A stretch of DNA of 64,000 nt from Bradyrhizobium canariense (GTDB lineage: Bacteria; Pseudomonadota; Alphaproteobacteria; Rhizobiales; Xanthobacteraceae). The stretch covers positions 372,001 to 436,000 of the forward strand of contig NZ_JAFCKJ010000003.1 in assembly GCF_018130465.1 (NCBI RefSeq), in the 5' to 3' direction. The position numbers were made by a program, and so were the translations under genes. Position 1 is the first letter of the stretch. The number at the start of each line of letters is the position of its first letter. Under the pieces are notes generated by a model. That model was not told the origin of the DNA, ran no database searches, and worked only from the letters and a program-made list of their open reading frames with translations. Positions 14,260-22,949 of this stretch are shown piece after piece.

Positions 14260-15345
14260 GTGCTGAGCACGACCGACGATCTTCGTATCCGCGAACTGAA
14301 AGAGCTGAGCACGCCGGAAGAGGTGATGCGGGAAGTCCCGCGCACGCTCACCGCGACGCGCGTGGTGATGGCGGCACGCAACGCCATCCATGCGATCCTC
14401 AATGGCCAGGACGACCGGCTTCTGGTCGTGGTCGGCCCCTGCTCGGTGCATGATCCCAGGGCTGCGCTCGAATACGCCGAGCGCCTCGCGAGCTTGCGCG
14501 AAGACCTTGCCGACCAACTCGAGATCGTGATGCGGGTCTATTTCGAGAAGCCGCGCACCACGGTCGGCTGGAAGGGCCTGATCAACGATCCTGATCTGGA
14601 CGGCAGCTTCGACATCAACAAGGGCCTGCGGCTGGCGCGCAACGTGCTCTCGGCGGTGAATAATCTCGGCCTGCCCGCCGGCACCGAATTCCTCGACATG
14701 ACGACGCCGCAATACATTGCGGACCTCGTGTCCTGGGCCGCGATCGGCGCGCGCACGACCGAAAGCCAGATCCATCGCGAGCTGGCCTCGGGGCTGTCCT
14801 GCCCGGTCGGGTTCAAGAACGGCACCGACGGCAACGTGCGCATCGCGGCGGACGCGGTGAAGTCGGCTTCGAATCCGCATCATTTCATGGCGGTGACCAA
14901 GCTCGGCCGCTCGGCGATCGCCTCAACCGCCGGCAACGAGGATTGTCACATCATCCTGCGCGGCGGCAGCACGCCGAACTACGATGCGGCAAGCGTCGCA
15001 GCGGCCTGCAACGATCTGGCGAAGTCCGGCGTCGCACCGCTCGTGATGGTCGATGCGAGCCACGCCAATTCGAGCAAGAAGCCGGAAAACCAGCCGCTTG
15101 TGACGGCCGACATCGCCGGGCAGATTTCCGGCGGCGAGAACCGCATCATGGGGGTGATGATCGAGAGCAATCTCGTCGCCGGGCGCCAGGACGTGGTGCC
15201 GGGCAAACCGCTCACCCATGGCCAGAGCATCACGGACGGATGCATCGACTGGGCGACCACGGCGACCGTGCTCAAGCAGCTCGCTGACGCGGTCGAGATC
15301 CGGCGCAACACCAAGCGCGCAGGACTGCACGAGCGCTCCGCCTGA
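14260..15345 (+). CDS. 3-deoxy-7-phosphoheptulonate (DAHP) synthase, class I
   Basis: 361 residues. It condenses phosphoenolpyruvate with erythrose 4-phosphate, the first committed step to chorismate and the aromatic amino acids. AroF/G/H signatures are present: VVGPCSVHDP, YFEKPRTTVGWKGLINDP, FKNGTDGN, HIILRGG, and VDASHANSSKKPENQP. Length agrees with the E. coli-type enzymes (about 350). GTG 14260 follows ACAGGAGCC. Feedback sensitivity to Phe, Tyr or Trp cannot be assigned from sequence by eye; the mixed aromatic codons of the leader suggest general aromatic control at the transcriptional level. Confidence 0.94.
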   Translation: MLSTTDDLRIRELKELSTPEEVMREVPRTLTATRVVMAARNAIHAILNGQDDRLLVVVGPCSVHDPRAALEYAERLASLREDLADQLEIVMRVYFEKPRTTVGWKGLINDPDLDGSFDINKGLRLARNVLSAVNNLGLPAGTEFLDMTTPQYIADLVSWAAIGARTTESQIHRELASGLSCPVGFKNGTDGNVRIAADAVKSASNPHHFMAVTKLGRSAIASTAGNEDCHIILRGGSTPNYDAASVAAACNDLAKSGVAPLVMVDASHANSSKKPENQPLVTADIAGQISGGENRIMGVMIESNLVAGRQDVVPGKPLTHGQSITDGCIDWATTATVLKQLADAVEIRRNTKRAGLHERSA

Positions 15346-15356
15346 CCGAACGATTG

Positions 15357-15388
15357 CGGGCGGGGTGAGGCTGTCGCACCCTGCCCGC
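15357..15388. terminator. Hairpin between convergent genes
   Basis: GCGGGCGGGGTG (15357-15368) pairs with CACCCTGCCCGC (15377-15388) with one bulge. It lies between the DAHP synthase gene and the convergent gene at 15400; no T tract, so efficiency is uncertain. Confidence 0.55.
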
Positions 15389-15399
15389 TGCTCCGGCGC

Positions 15400-15654
15400 C
15401 TAGCAGCCGCGGCAGATGCTCTTGATCTTCTTGTCGAGCGCCTGATTTTCCTTGCTGAGAGGATCGTTCGGGTCGCTCAGGTTCTTCTCGTTCGGCACGT
15501 CGCCGACGCGCGGCTGGCGATGGCCCACGGGTGCCTGCGGCGGAGATCCGGAGGTCGCGCCCCCCGATGTCGATCCCTTGGTGCCGCCGGTCTGCGCGAC
15601 CGCCGCGCCGCCGAGCAAGACCAGAAGCGACACCGCCACGACGATCTTTCTCAT
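15400..15654 (-). CDS. Secreted small hypothetical protein, 84 aa
   Basis: 84 residues with a Sec signal peptide (MRKIVVAVSLLVLLGGAAVA, cleaved before QTGG). The mature part is a glycine/serine/threonine-rich low-complexity region followed by VGDVPNEKNLSDPNDPLSKE and a C-terminal SICRGC with two cysteines two residues apart. Probably periplasmic and partly disordered. ATG 15654 lies behind AATGGAGGAGCAG, a strong ribosome site. Family not known. Confidence 0.75.
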   Translation of the reverse strand: MRKIVVAVSLLVLLGGAAVAQTGGTKGSTSGGATSGSPPQAPVGHRQPRVGDVPNEKNLSDPNDPLSKENQALDKKIKSICRGC

Positions 15655-15701
15655 TCTGCTCCTCCATTCCTCAAAACCGGCGTCGTCTCGTTCTCACCCG
15701 C

Positions 15702-16796
15702 TCAGGTCTCGGGCGGATAGAGATGAACGTCGCCGCAATAGTCCACGATACGATAGCGCGTTTCCGATGCCGCATCACCCGCATCAGGTGCGGTATTTTG
15801 CATCGGCAACACGTAATTCGGCCCCACCGGCGACTTGCCCGCGCCACCGGGAATGTCGATGACATAGTCAGGCTGACATAGTCCTGACACCCGTCCACGC
15901 AACTGCCGCATCAGGTCCTGCCCCTCTGCAAGCGTCGTTCGCAGATGCGCCGTGCCGGGCGCGAGATCGCCGTGATGCAGATAGTAGGGCTTGATCCGGC
16001 ATTCGACGAAAGCTCGCATCAAATCCGACAGGGCGGTCACGTTGTCATTGACGCCGCGCAAAAGCACGGACTGGCTTACCATGGGAATTCCGGCATCGAC
16101 CAGTCGCGCGCAGGCGGCACGCGCCGGCCCCGTCAGTTCGCGCGCATGGTTGGCATGCAGCGCCACCCAGGTGGTGGCGCCTTCGGCCTTCAGCGCCGCG
16201 ACCATCTCGTCGCTGATGCGCGCGGGATCGGCCACCGGTACGCGGGTGTGAAGGCGGATGATCTTGACGTGATCGATGCCGGCAAGATCGGCCATGATCT
16301 CGCTCATCCGCCGCGGCGACAACATCAGGGGATCGCCGCCGGTCAGGATCACCTCCCAGACCTCACTATGCGAGCGGATGTAGTCGATCGCCGCGCGATA
16401 GGCGCCGTCCGAGAGCGCGTTCTCCTTGCCGGGTCCGACCATCTCGCGGCGGAAGCAGAAGCGGCAATAGACCGCGCAGACGTGAACAAGCTTGAACAGC
16501 ACGCGGTCGGGATAGCGATGCACGATCCCGGGAACCGGCGAGTGCGGATGATCGCCGATCGGATCGGCGTTCTCACCCGGCTGCATCTCCAGCTCCGCGG
16601 CGGTCGGGACGAATTGCCGCGCGATGGGATCGTCGGGATCGGACCTATCGATCAGATCGACCAGCGCCGGCGTGATCGCAACCGCATAGCGTGCGGCAAC
16701 GCGATCGAGCGCCGGCAGCGCCGTGGCGGACGCCAGCTGCTCGGCCACAAGTTCGGCGGGCTCGCGCAATGTGCGTGCAAGCTTGCTCTTCGTCAT
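15702..16796 (-). CDS. epmB: EF-P beta-lysylation protein EpmB (lysine 2,3-aminomutase-like)
   Basis: 364 residues, a radical-SAM aminomutase. The iron-sulfur motif C-x3-C-x2-C is present as Cys107, Cys111 and Cys114 (VHVCAVYCRFCFRR). GGDPLML for SAM binding and the C-terminal pyridoxal-phosphate lysine region IPGGAGKSPV follow. It converts (S)-alpha-lysine to (R)-beta-lysine, which EpmA attaches to elongation factor P. ATG 16796 overlaps the end of epmA by four bases (ATGA), so the two are translationally coupled. Adjacency to epmA and efp makes this role much more likely than lysine catabolism. Confidence 0.92.
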   Translation of the reverse strand: MTKSKLARTLREPAELVAEQLASATALPALDRVAARYAVAITPALVDLIDRSDPDDPIARQFVPTAAELEMQPGENADPIGDHPHSPVPGIVHRYPDRVLFKLVHVCAVYCRFCFRREMVGPGKENALSDGAYRAAIDYIRSHSEVWEVILTGGDPLMLSPRRMSEIMADLAGIDHVKIIRLHTRVPVADPARISDEMVAALKAEGATTWVALHANHARELTGPARAACARLVDAGIPMVSQSVLLRGVNDNVTALSDLMRAFVECRIKPYYLHHGDLAPGTAHLRTTLAEGQDLMRQLRGRVSGLCQPDYVIDIPGGAGKSPVGPNYVLPMQNTAPDAGDAASETRYRIVDYCGDVHLYPPET

Positions 16797-17857
16797 GTTT
16801 CACTTACCGCTTCATTTGCAGGCGGCGTCCAGACCACCTGATCAATTCGCGATGCGCCGCCCGCCAGCATCACCAGCCGGTCGAAGCCGAGCGCGACGCC
16901 GCTCGCCTCCGGCATCGCCGCGACCGCGGCCAGAAAGTCCTCGTCCAGCGGATAGGCTTCGCCGTAGCGGCGTTGCTTTTCCGCCATGGATTCCGTGAAG
17001 CGCTTGCGCTGCTCCTCGGCGTCGGTCAGCTCGCCAAAGCCGTTGGCGAGTTCGACGCCGCAGGCATAGACCTCGAACCGCTCGGCAACGCGGGGGTCGC
17101 CCGCCTTCACACGCGCCAGTGCCGCCTCTGGAGATGGGTATTCGAGCAGAATGGTCAAACGCCCCTGCCCCAGATGCGGCTCGACATGCTCAACCAGGAC
17201 CTTGCTGAAGATGTCGGACCAGGTGTCGTCCTCGGCCACGCGGACCTTGCCGGCAGCTGCCCGTGCGAGCGCGGCGCGGTCGCCCTCGCCGCCGGAAATG
17301 GTCGCAAGCAGGTCGATCCCCGCAAACTGCCCGAAGGCGCCGGCCACAGTCACAAGCTCCGGCTCGGCGAAGGGATCGGCGGTCCGGCCGCGGAAGGCGA
17401 AGGTGCCGATACCGGTCGCCTGGGCCGCGCGGGCGATGAGGACGACGCAGTCGGCCATGATGGCGTCATAGGGGGCGTCTGCCCGGTACCATTCCAGCAT
17501 GGTGAATTCGGGCAAATGCAGGTCGCCGCGTTCGCGGTCCCGGAACACCCGGGCGAACTCGAAAATCCGGGTTTCCCCGGCCGCCAGCAGCTTCTTGCAG
17601 GCGAATTCCGGCGAGGTCCGCAAGTATCGGCTCACACGGCTGCCGTCGGGGCGCATGATCTCCGTCCGGGGGGCGTGCAGGTGGGTCTCGTTGCCCGGGG
17701 AGACCTGAAGAACGGAGGTTTCGACCTCGACGAAGGCCTGCTCGGCGAAAAATCCCCGTAGAGCCCTGGTGATGGCTCCCCTGGCCTGAAGGAAGGGCCG
17801 GCGGTCGAGATGCCGCGAGGGGGACCAGAACGGCGACATCGGCTTGTCCCCAGCCAT
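16793..17857 (-). CDS. epmA: EF-P lysine lysyltransferase EpmA (GenX/PoxA)
   Basis: 354 residues resembling the catalytic core of class II lysyl-tRNA synthetase without the anticodon-binding domain. Motif 2 is seen in FEFARVFRDRERGDLHLPEF and motif 3 in GVALGFDRLVML. EpmA activates (R)-beta-lysine and transfers it to the conserved lysine of EF-P. Its ATG at 17857 faces the divergent efp gene across about 160 bases that should hold both promoters. An internal ATG at residue 7 is an alternative start. Confidence 0.92.
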   Translation of the reverse strand: MAGDKPMSPFWSPSRHLDRRPFLQARGAITRALRGFFAEQAFVEVETSVLQVSPGNETHLHAPRTEIMRPDGSRVSRYLRTSPEFACKKLLAAGETRIFEFARVFRDRERGDLHLPEFTMLEWYRADAPYDAIMADCVVLIARAAQATGIGTFAFRGRTADPFAEPELVTVAGAFGQFAGIDLLATISGGEGDRAALARAAAGKVRVAEDDTWSDIFSKVLVEHVEPHLGQGRLTILLEYPSPEAALARVKAGDPRVAERFEVYACGVELANGFGELTDAEEQRKRFTESMAEKQRRYGEAYPLDEDFLAAVAAMPEASGVALGFDRLVMLAGGASRIDQVVWTPPANEAVSET

Positions 17858-18019
17858 CAGCCGGCCGCCCCGCAGGCCAGCAAAATGCTGGCATCCAACG
17901 GCAAAACCAGTATGTTGCGGCCCGAAACGGGTGCCGCGGTCTGATTTGGGGCCCCAGGTCCCCCATCAATTTGACCACGTCCTGGCCCGAGCCGGGCCAA
18001 GCAAGCAGGAAATACAGCT

Positions 18020-18586
18020 TTGAGAGTCATCGCCAGTTCTATTCGCAAGGGCAACGTGATCGAGCAAGACGGCAAGCTATATGTCGTCGTGACCGCCGAG
18101 AACATCCATCCCGGCAAGGGCACCCCGGTCAGCCAGATCGAAATGCGCCGAATCTCGGACGGGGTAAAGATCTCCGAGCGTTACAAGACCACCGACCAGG
18201 TCGAGAAGGCCACGATCGAAGAACGCAACTTCACCTATCTCTATGAAGACGGTGACGGTTTCCACTTCATGAACCCGGAGACCTATGACCAGGTCCAGGT
18301 GTCCAAGGACGTCATCGGCGACGCCGCGGCCTATCTTCAGGAGAGCATGACGGTCAAATTGTCGACGCACGACGTCAATGTGGTGTCGATCGCGTTGCCG
18401 CAGCGCGTGACGCTTGAAGTGGTCGAGACCGAGCCCGTGACCAAGGGCCAGACCGCCTCCTCGTCCTACAAGCCCGCGATTTTGTCCAACGGCGTCCGCA
18501 CCACCGTGCCGCCGCACATCGCCGTCGGCACCCGCATCGTGGTGATGACCGAAGACGGCTCCTACTCCGAGCGCGCCAAGGACTGA
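18020..18586 (+). CDS. efp: Elongation factor P
   Basis: 188 residues, three-domain EF-P, which binds between the ribosomal P and E sites and relieves stalling at consecutive prolines. The loop that reaches the peptidyl-transferase centre reads HPGKGT, with Lys33 as the expected acceptor of beta-lysine from EpmA; this replaces the unmodified or rhamnosylated arginine of other types. TTG 18020 follows CAGGAAAT and gives the standard [12 protein letters not shown] start. Divergent from epmA-epmB, so the substrate and both modification enzymes are encoded together. Confidence 0.95.
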   Translation: MRVIASSIRKGNVIEQDGKLYVVVTAENIHPGKGTPVSQIEMRRISDGVKISERYKTTDQVEKATIEERNFTYLYEDGDGFHFMNPETYDQVQVSKDVIGDAAAYLQESMTVKLSTHDVNVVSIALPQRVTLEVVETEPVTKGQTASSSYKPAILSNGVRTTVPPHIAVGTRIVVMTEDGSYSERAKD

Positions 18587-18630
18587 CGGGGCCAAAGCGA
18601 GCGCAACAGGTGCCGCCGGGGGGCGAGACA

Positions 18631-20232
18631 GTGGTTGGGAAAGGTTTCCGCTTCGTCTCGCAACTTCTGGCGTCGCTTTCGCTCCTCATTGCCTCTCCGC
18701 TCGCTGCGGATGAATTCCGCAGCCCCTCGCTCACGGCCCTGCGCGTCGATTGGCGCGCAGCGCTCGACCAGCTCCGCACCGAAATCAACGCCCATCCCCG
18801 GGCCGCGGACGATTTCATCTTCGCACCCCGTCGTTCGGTGCCGCGCTACGATCCGCGCGCGATGCCGGCGCTGGTGCAGCTCAACGCGATCTCCTCGCAA
18901 TTCTTCACCGGCATCGCCCGCAGCTCCGTGCCCGTGCTGCTGCCGTTCGACACCGCCGCTTATTTCGAAGCACAGCGCAATGGCGCGCCGGCGACACTCG
19001 CGCTGTCGCGCTACCAGGCTGACTTCAATTCCGTCGACATGTTTGATGCCGGCCCCGCCGGCTACAGCGCGACCTTCTCGTTCGAGCCCGGCGCCGGCGA
19101 CGGCATGCCGAGCCGCGTGTTCGCAAGGCCGGTCGAGGTGCAGATCACGGGTTCGGCGCTCGTCTATGACATTGCCGATCCCTCGGGCGGCAAGGGCGAG
19201 CCGGTCAAACCGCTCGCAGCGCTCTACCCGGACCTGCGCAAATTCATCCGGGAAGGCTATGTGCGCTACGCTTTCACCCGTTTCGGCGTCGCCTATGTGG
19301 TGTCGATCCAATGCCTCGACAGCGTCGCCAAGCCGCGGCGGCTTTCCTGCAAGGAGGCCTATCCGGTCGCCGAGCGTTTCCTGAAGGCGCTGCGCGTGGC
19401 CGGCGGCCAGCGCATGCGGCCGCTGGCGGACACTGCTTCCAGCATTCTCGATCGTCCCGCGGAGCGTTCTGCGGACTTCGCCTACCGGCCGAGCGGCGAC
19501 ATCATCCCGAACACCGGCTATCGCAAGCAGGGCGGCCATCCGGACGTGATGGCCTATGCACAGATCCGCTTTCCTCTCGAGAAGGCGCCCGCGTTCGTAC
19601 GCTCGCAATCCTATGCCAAGCGCGACAAGATGGAGAGCACGACCGCCTATCCCTGGCGCGACAATTTCTGCGAATCCCGCAGTTTCGAGGTCTGGCAATG
19701 CGGCGGCGGTTATGGCCACCAGGGCGAGGACATCCGCGCGGCCGAGTGCCCACCGCCCGGTGAAGGCCGCGAAGCCTGCGATCCCAAGCAGCGCGGCGTG
19801 GTCGCCGTGCGCGATGCGAGGGTCATACGCGCCTCCAAGGACCAGGCCGCGACGCTGCAGGTCAACAGCCGGACCGAGCATATTCGTTTCCGCTACATGC
19901 ATATGAACCCGCAGGCGATGAACGCCGACGGCCTGCTCCATGGCCGCATCGTATCGGAGGGCGAGAAGATCGGCGTGGTCTCGAATTATCTCGACCATCC
20001 CGCCGGCACCTCGATGCACCTGCATTTCGACGTGCAGGTGTTCACCCGCGACGGCTGGATCTGGGTCAGTCCCTACGTCACGCTGGTCTCGGCCTATGAG
20101 CGCCTGATCCACGCCCGCGGCCGCGAAGTCGGCCCGGAGATCGCGGTCACGGCGCAGCCCGTGGCACACGCGCTGCCGGAGGACGTGATCAAGCCGGACC
20201 AGCGCGAGGGATCGAGCGGCGAGGACAATTGA
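18631..20232 (+). CDS. Secreted M23-family peptidase
   Basis: About 533 residues. A signal peptide (FVSQLLASLSLLIASPLAA) is followed by a long unassigned domain (residues 35-330) and a C-terminal LytM/M23 domain. There GYGHQGEDIRA carries the first zinc ligands and TSMHLHFDVQ carries the H-x-H pair. M23 proteins cut peptidoglycan cross-links or act as activators when zinc ligands are lost; here they appear intact. GTG 18631 was chosen for its GGGGGGCGAG site; GTG 18610 would add seven residues. Two CxC-like cysteine pairs suggest periplasmic disulfides. Confidence 0.8.
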   Translation: MVGKGFRFVSQLLASLSLLIASPLAADEFRSPSLTALRVDWRAALDQLRTEINAHPRAADDFIFAPRRSVPRYDPRAMPALVQLNAISSQFFTGIARSSVPVLLPFDTAAYFEAQRNGAPATLALSRYQADFNSVDMFDAGPAGYSATFSFEPGAGDGMPSRVFARPVEVQITGSALVYDIADPSGGKGEPVKPLAALYPDLRKFIREGYVRYAFTRFGVAYVVSIQCLDSVAKPRRLSCKEAYPVAERFLKALRVAGGQRMRPLADTASSILDRPAERSADFAYRPSGDIIPNTGYRKQGGHPDVMAYAQIRFPLEKAPAFVRSQSYAKRDKMESTTAYPWRDNFCESRSFEVWQCGGGYGHQGEDIRAAECPPPGEGREACDPKQRGVVAVRDARVIRASKDQAATLQVNSRTEHIRFRYMHMNPQAMNADGLLHGRIVSEGEKIGVVSNYLDHPAGTSMHLHFDVQVFTRDGWIWVSPYVTLVSAYERLIHARGREVGPEIAVTAQPVAHALPEDVIKPDQREGSSGEDN

Positions 20233-20315
20233 CGGCTTGCTCGTTCCAATGCCGGGCAGTGAAAAAGTGTGTTGTCGCACACGCCGCCGGCTCGAAGGCA
20301 TAAGGAACAGGGTTG

Positions 20316-21302
20316 ATGAGTGTCGGACTGATTGGTCTTCTCGACGATATCGCAGCGATTGCAAAGGTGGCAGCAGCCTCGCTCGACGATGTGGCGAGCC
20401 AGGCAGCCAAGGCGGGAGCAAAGGCGGCTGGCGTGGTCATCGATGACGCAGCCGTCACGCCGAACTACGTGATCGGCTTTGCCGCGAAACGCGAACTGCC
20501 GATCGTGGGCAAGATTGCGGTTGGGTCGCTGCGCAATAAATTACTGATCCTGCTGCCCATTGCCCTGCTGCTTGGTTATTTCCTTCCCGCCGCGGTCACG
20601 CCGCTGCTCATGCTGGGCGGAGCCTTTCTCTGCTACGAGGGTGCCGAGAAGGTGCTCGAAGCCGTGATGCCGCATCATGCGCGCCACCACGAAGCTCAGC
20701 TCCAGCCGATTGCATTGAATGCCCGCTCGGTCGAGGACGAGAAGGTCGCGAGCGCCATCAAGACGGATTTCATCCTGTCGGCGGAGATCATGGCGATCAC
20801 GCTGGCGGCCGTCCCGACGGGCAGCATCTGGACGCAGGCGCTCGTGCTGGCACTCGTCGCCATCTTCATTACAGTTGGAGTCTACGGCGTGGTCGCCCTG
20901 ATCGTGAAGGCGGACGATGCCGGCGTGGCTCTTGCGCGGTATAACCGCGCCTCGGTCATTGGCGGCGCAATCCGCTTGCTTGGACGTGCGCTCGTCCGCG
21001 GCATGCCTACCTTCCTGGCGGTGCTGAGCACCATCGGCACGGCCGCCATGATCTGGGTCGGCGGCGGCATCATCCTGCACGGCATCGAGCAATACGGCCC
21101 ACCCGTGGTAGGCCACACGGTCCATGCCGCGACCGAGGCTGCCGCGCGCCCGCTTCCCTCCATTGCAGGCATCGTCGAATGGTCGGTCGAGGCAGCCATC
21201 TCAGGCGTCATTGGACTCCTTGTCGGCGCAGTTGCGATTCCTGCCGTCGAATACGGTCTTTCACCGGCATGGAAACGGTTGAGGCGATCGCAGCCGACTT
21301 GA
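20316..21302 (+). CDS. DUF808 family membrane protein (YedI-like)
   Basis: 328 residues. It opens with MSVGLIGLLDDIAAIAKVAA, the family hallmark, and continues with DDAAVTPNYVIGFAAKRELP and GGAFLCYEGAEKVLE, both highly characteristic of DUF808/YedI. Five to seven membrane segments follow in the second half. Function is unknown; the family is widespread and predicted to be in the inner membrane. ATG 20316 is preceded by AGGAACAGGG. Its end converges closely on the cupin gene at 21333. Confidence 0.9.
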   Translation: MSVGLIGLLDDIAAIAKVAAASLDDVASQAAKAGAKAAGVVIDDAAVTPNYVIGFAAKRELPIVGKIAVGSLRNKLLILLPIALLLGYFLPAAVTPLLMLGGAFLCYEGAEKVLEAVMPHHARHHEAQLQPIALNARSVEDEKVASAIKTDFILSAEIMAITLAAVPTGSIWTQALVLALVAIFITVGVYGVVALIVKADDAGVALARYNRASVIGGAIRLLGRALVRGMPTFLAVLSTIGTAAMIWVGGGIILHGIEQYGPPVVGHTVHAATEAAARPLPSIAGIVEWSVEAAISGVIGLLVGAVAIPAVEYGLSPAWKRLRRSQPT

Positions 21303-21332
21303 ACAACACTGGTTTCGGATTGCCAGTGCCAG

Positions 21333-21836
21333 CTACTCCAACAGCGTCGTGAGTTGCGCGCCCTCGTCCGCCACGAACACCGCGATCAATTCCGCCGGCT
21401 CCGTGGTGCTGGCATTGGCCGAGACCAGATGCGTCGAGCCGGGCGGCTCGAAGAAGGACTGGCCGACGCCAAACGTCTCGACCGGACCGCCGCCGAGCTG
21501 GGAGCGGATCTCGCCCTTGGTGATGTAGGCGGTGACGGATCCTGCGTGACGGTGCGGCCGCGAGAACCCGCCGGGACCGTAGAACACACGCACGATGGTG
21601 ACGCGCTTGCCCGGCACGTTCGGCAGCGCGTAGGAGCCGATCGGTTCGACCTTGTCGAGCGGCGAGCTTTCGGCGGCGGTGGCGCAGAGCGGCGAGAGTG
21701 CGCCGGATATGGCGTCCATCGTCACCGGCAGCGCCTTGCCGATCGCAAGCGCGCAGGCGAGCCCGCCGACGACGGCGATCGCCATCGAGCGCGATGGCAC
21801 CGGGCGCGGTGTGGCGGCCAAATTCATTGCAGTCAT
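21333..21836 (-). CDS. Exported cupin-domain protein
   Basis: 167 residues. A hydrophobic segment at about 16-36 acts as signal or anchor. One beta-barrel cupin domain follows with FYGPGGFSRPHRHAGS (motif 1, G-x5-H-x-H-x3,4-E/T) and PGSTHLVSANAS (motif 2 histidine). Such single cupins bind a metal and often sense or detoxify small oxidants or quinones; the substrate is unknown. ATG 21836 follows GGGAGGTTGTC. It is 21 bases downstream of the AhpD-like gene and co-directional, so the pair is an operon facing the MarR-type regulator. A paralogue lies at 33825. Confidence 0.85.
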   Translation of the reverse strand: MTAMNLAATPRPVPSRSMAIAVVGGLACALAIGKALPVTMDAISGALSPLCATAAESSPLDKVEPIGSYALPNVPGKRVTIVRVFYGPGGFSRPHRHAGSVTAYITKGEIRSQLGGGPVETFGVGQSFFEPPGSTHLVSANASTTEPAELIAVFVADEGAQLTTLLE

Positions 21837-21857
21837 GACAACCTCCCTTCGTTGCAA

Positions 21858-22337
21858 TCAGGATGCCGCCGCATTCGCTGCGACCGGCCGCTTCGCCGGC
21901 GTCCAGCGAAACGCCGCACCAAAACGGTTCCAGACGTTGATCGAGGCGACCGCCGAGGTCAGGTAGGTCAGCTCCGTCTCGGAGAATTCACGGCTTGCCT
22001 CGGCGTACACGTCTTCGCCGACGCCGTCGGGCAGGCAGGTCAGCGCCTCGGCCCAGGCCAGCGCGGCACGTTCGCGCGCGGAAAAGATCGGCGCCTCGCG
22101 CCAGACCACGACCAAATTGAGCTTGTCCACGGGGACGCCGATCCGCTCCGAAAGCAGGATGTGATGCTGCAGGCAGAAGGCGCAGCCGTTGATCTGCGAG
22201 GCGCGCAGCTTGACCAGTTCGAGAAGCTGCTTGTCGAGGCCGGCCTTGGCCGCCACCTGGCCGAGCGCCAGCACCAGCTCATACGCATCGGGCGCGATCT
22301 TCTTGAAATCCTCATATTCGCTGCGGGCGTGTGACAT
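21858..22337 (-). CDS. AhpD-like carboxymuconolactone decarboxylase family protein
   Basis: 159 residues with the CMD/AhpD helical fold. The redox motif C-x-x-C followed by H-H is present as Cys52-Ala-Phe-Cys55-Leu-Gln-His-His (INGCAFCLQHH). Members with this motif are thiol peroxidase partners or alkylhydroperoxidases rather than true decarboxylases. ATG 22337 follows GAGGTGAACGGCA. It shares a divergent promoter region with the MarR gene and is followed by a cupin, together forming a likely peroxide or quinone stress module. Confidence 0.9.
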   Translation of the reverse strand: MSHARSEYEDFKKIAPDAYELVLALGQVAAKAGLDKQLLELVKLRASQINGCAFCLQHHILLSERIGVPVDKLNLVVVWREAPIFSARERAALAWAEALTCLPDGVGEDVYAEASREFSETELTYLTSAVASINVWNRFGAAFRWTPAKRPVAANAAAS

Positions 22338-22391
22338 TGCCGTTCACCTCGTGGTATTGTAAGAGTGCTGATACAGTATAAGAGCCCTTAC
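22338..22391. promoter_or_regulatory. Divergent promoter and operator region, MarR / ahpD-like
   Basis: The 54-base gap carries TGTAAG (22358-22363) and its inverse CTTACA (22387-22392), plus TAAGAG twice, 17 bases apart, the second inside a TATAAG minus-10-like sequence. This placement suits MarR autoregulation and control of the AhpD-cupin pair. Confidence 0.5.
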
Positions 22392-22916
22392 ATGATGCGC
22401 AAGCCGGCCGATATCACGAGATCGCAACTGCGGCGGAAGGCACCCACGGCTCCCCCAGCGGTGCGCGTACCAGCCCCAGGGGAAGGCAAGCGCGGCGAGC
22501 AAGGCTATCTCGGCTATCTGCTGCGCCAGGCCCACGCCGCAGTCCGCCTGACGATGGAGCGGTCGCTGGCCGATCTCGGTGTCACCTCACCGCAATTCGC
22601 GGTGCTGACCATGCTCAATGCCTATCCGGGCCTCTCAGGCGCCGACGTTGCCCGCCTCACCTTTCTGACGCCCCAGACCGTCGGCGTCATCATCCGCAAT
22701 CTCGAACGTGACGGTGCAATTCTGATGACGCCCCATCCCGTCCACGGCCGCATCCAGCAATGGACGCTGACGCCGCGCGGCGCGGCGCTTTTGAAAGCGT
22801 GCCGGGAACGGGTGATTGCGTTGGAGAAGCGCCTTGCCACCGGGCTCGATGCCAAGGCCGAAGCAAGCATTCGTCGCTGGCTCGCAGGCATCGCGGCCGA
22901 TTTGCAGGAGGACTAG
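22392..22916 (+). CDS. MarR-family transcriptional regulator
   Basis: 174 residues. A basic, proline-rich N-terminal tail of about 45 residues precedes a winged helix: LGVTSPQFAVLTMLNAYPGL, then GADVARLTFLTPQTVGVIIR (recognition helix), then the wing RDGAILMTPHPVHGRIQQW. A dimerising helix follows. ATG 22392 lies inside the inverted repeat proposed as its own operator; the adjacent ATG at 22395 is equally possible. It is divergent from the AhpD-like/cupin operon, its most probable target. The effector, likely an organic hydroperoxide or phenolic compound, is unknown. Confidence 0.88.
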   Translation: MMRKPADITRSQLRRKAPTAPPAVRVPAPGEGKRGEQGYLGYLLRQAHAAVRLTMERSLADLGVTSPQFAVLTMLNAYPGLSGADVARLTFLTPQTVGVIIRNLERDGAILMTPHPVHGRIQQWTLTPRGAALLKACRERVIALEKRLATGLDAKAEASIRRWLAGIAADLQED

Positions 22917-22949
22917 CCGGGGAATGCTGGTCGCGTCCAGAAGCGAGGC

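Noticed and set aside
18562-20421. A 619-codon minus-strand frame
   Set aside because: Antisense to the M23 peptidase, whose HxH and signal peptide are clear; the composition is typical of a shadow frame.
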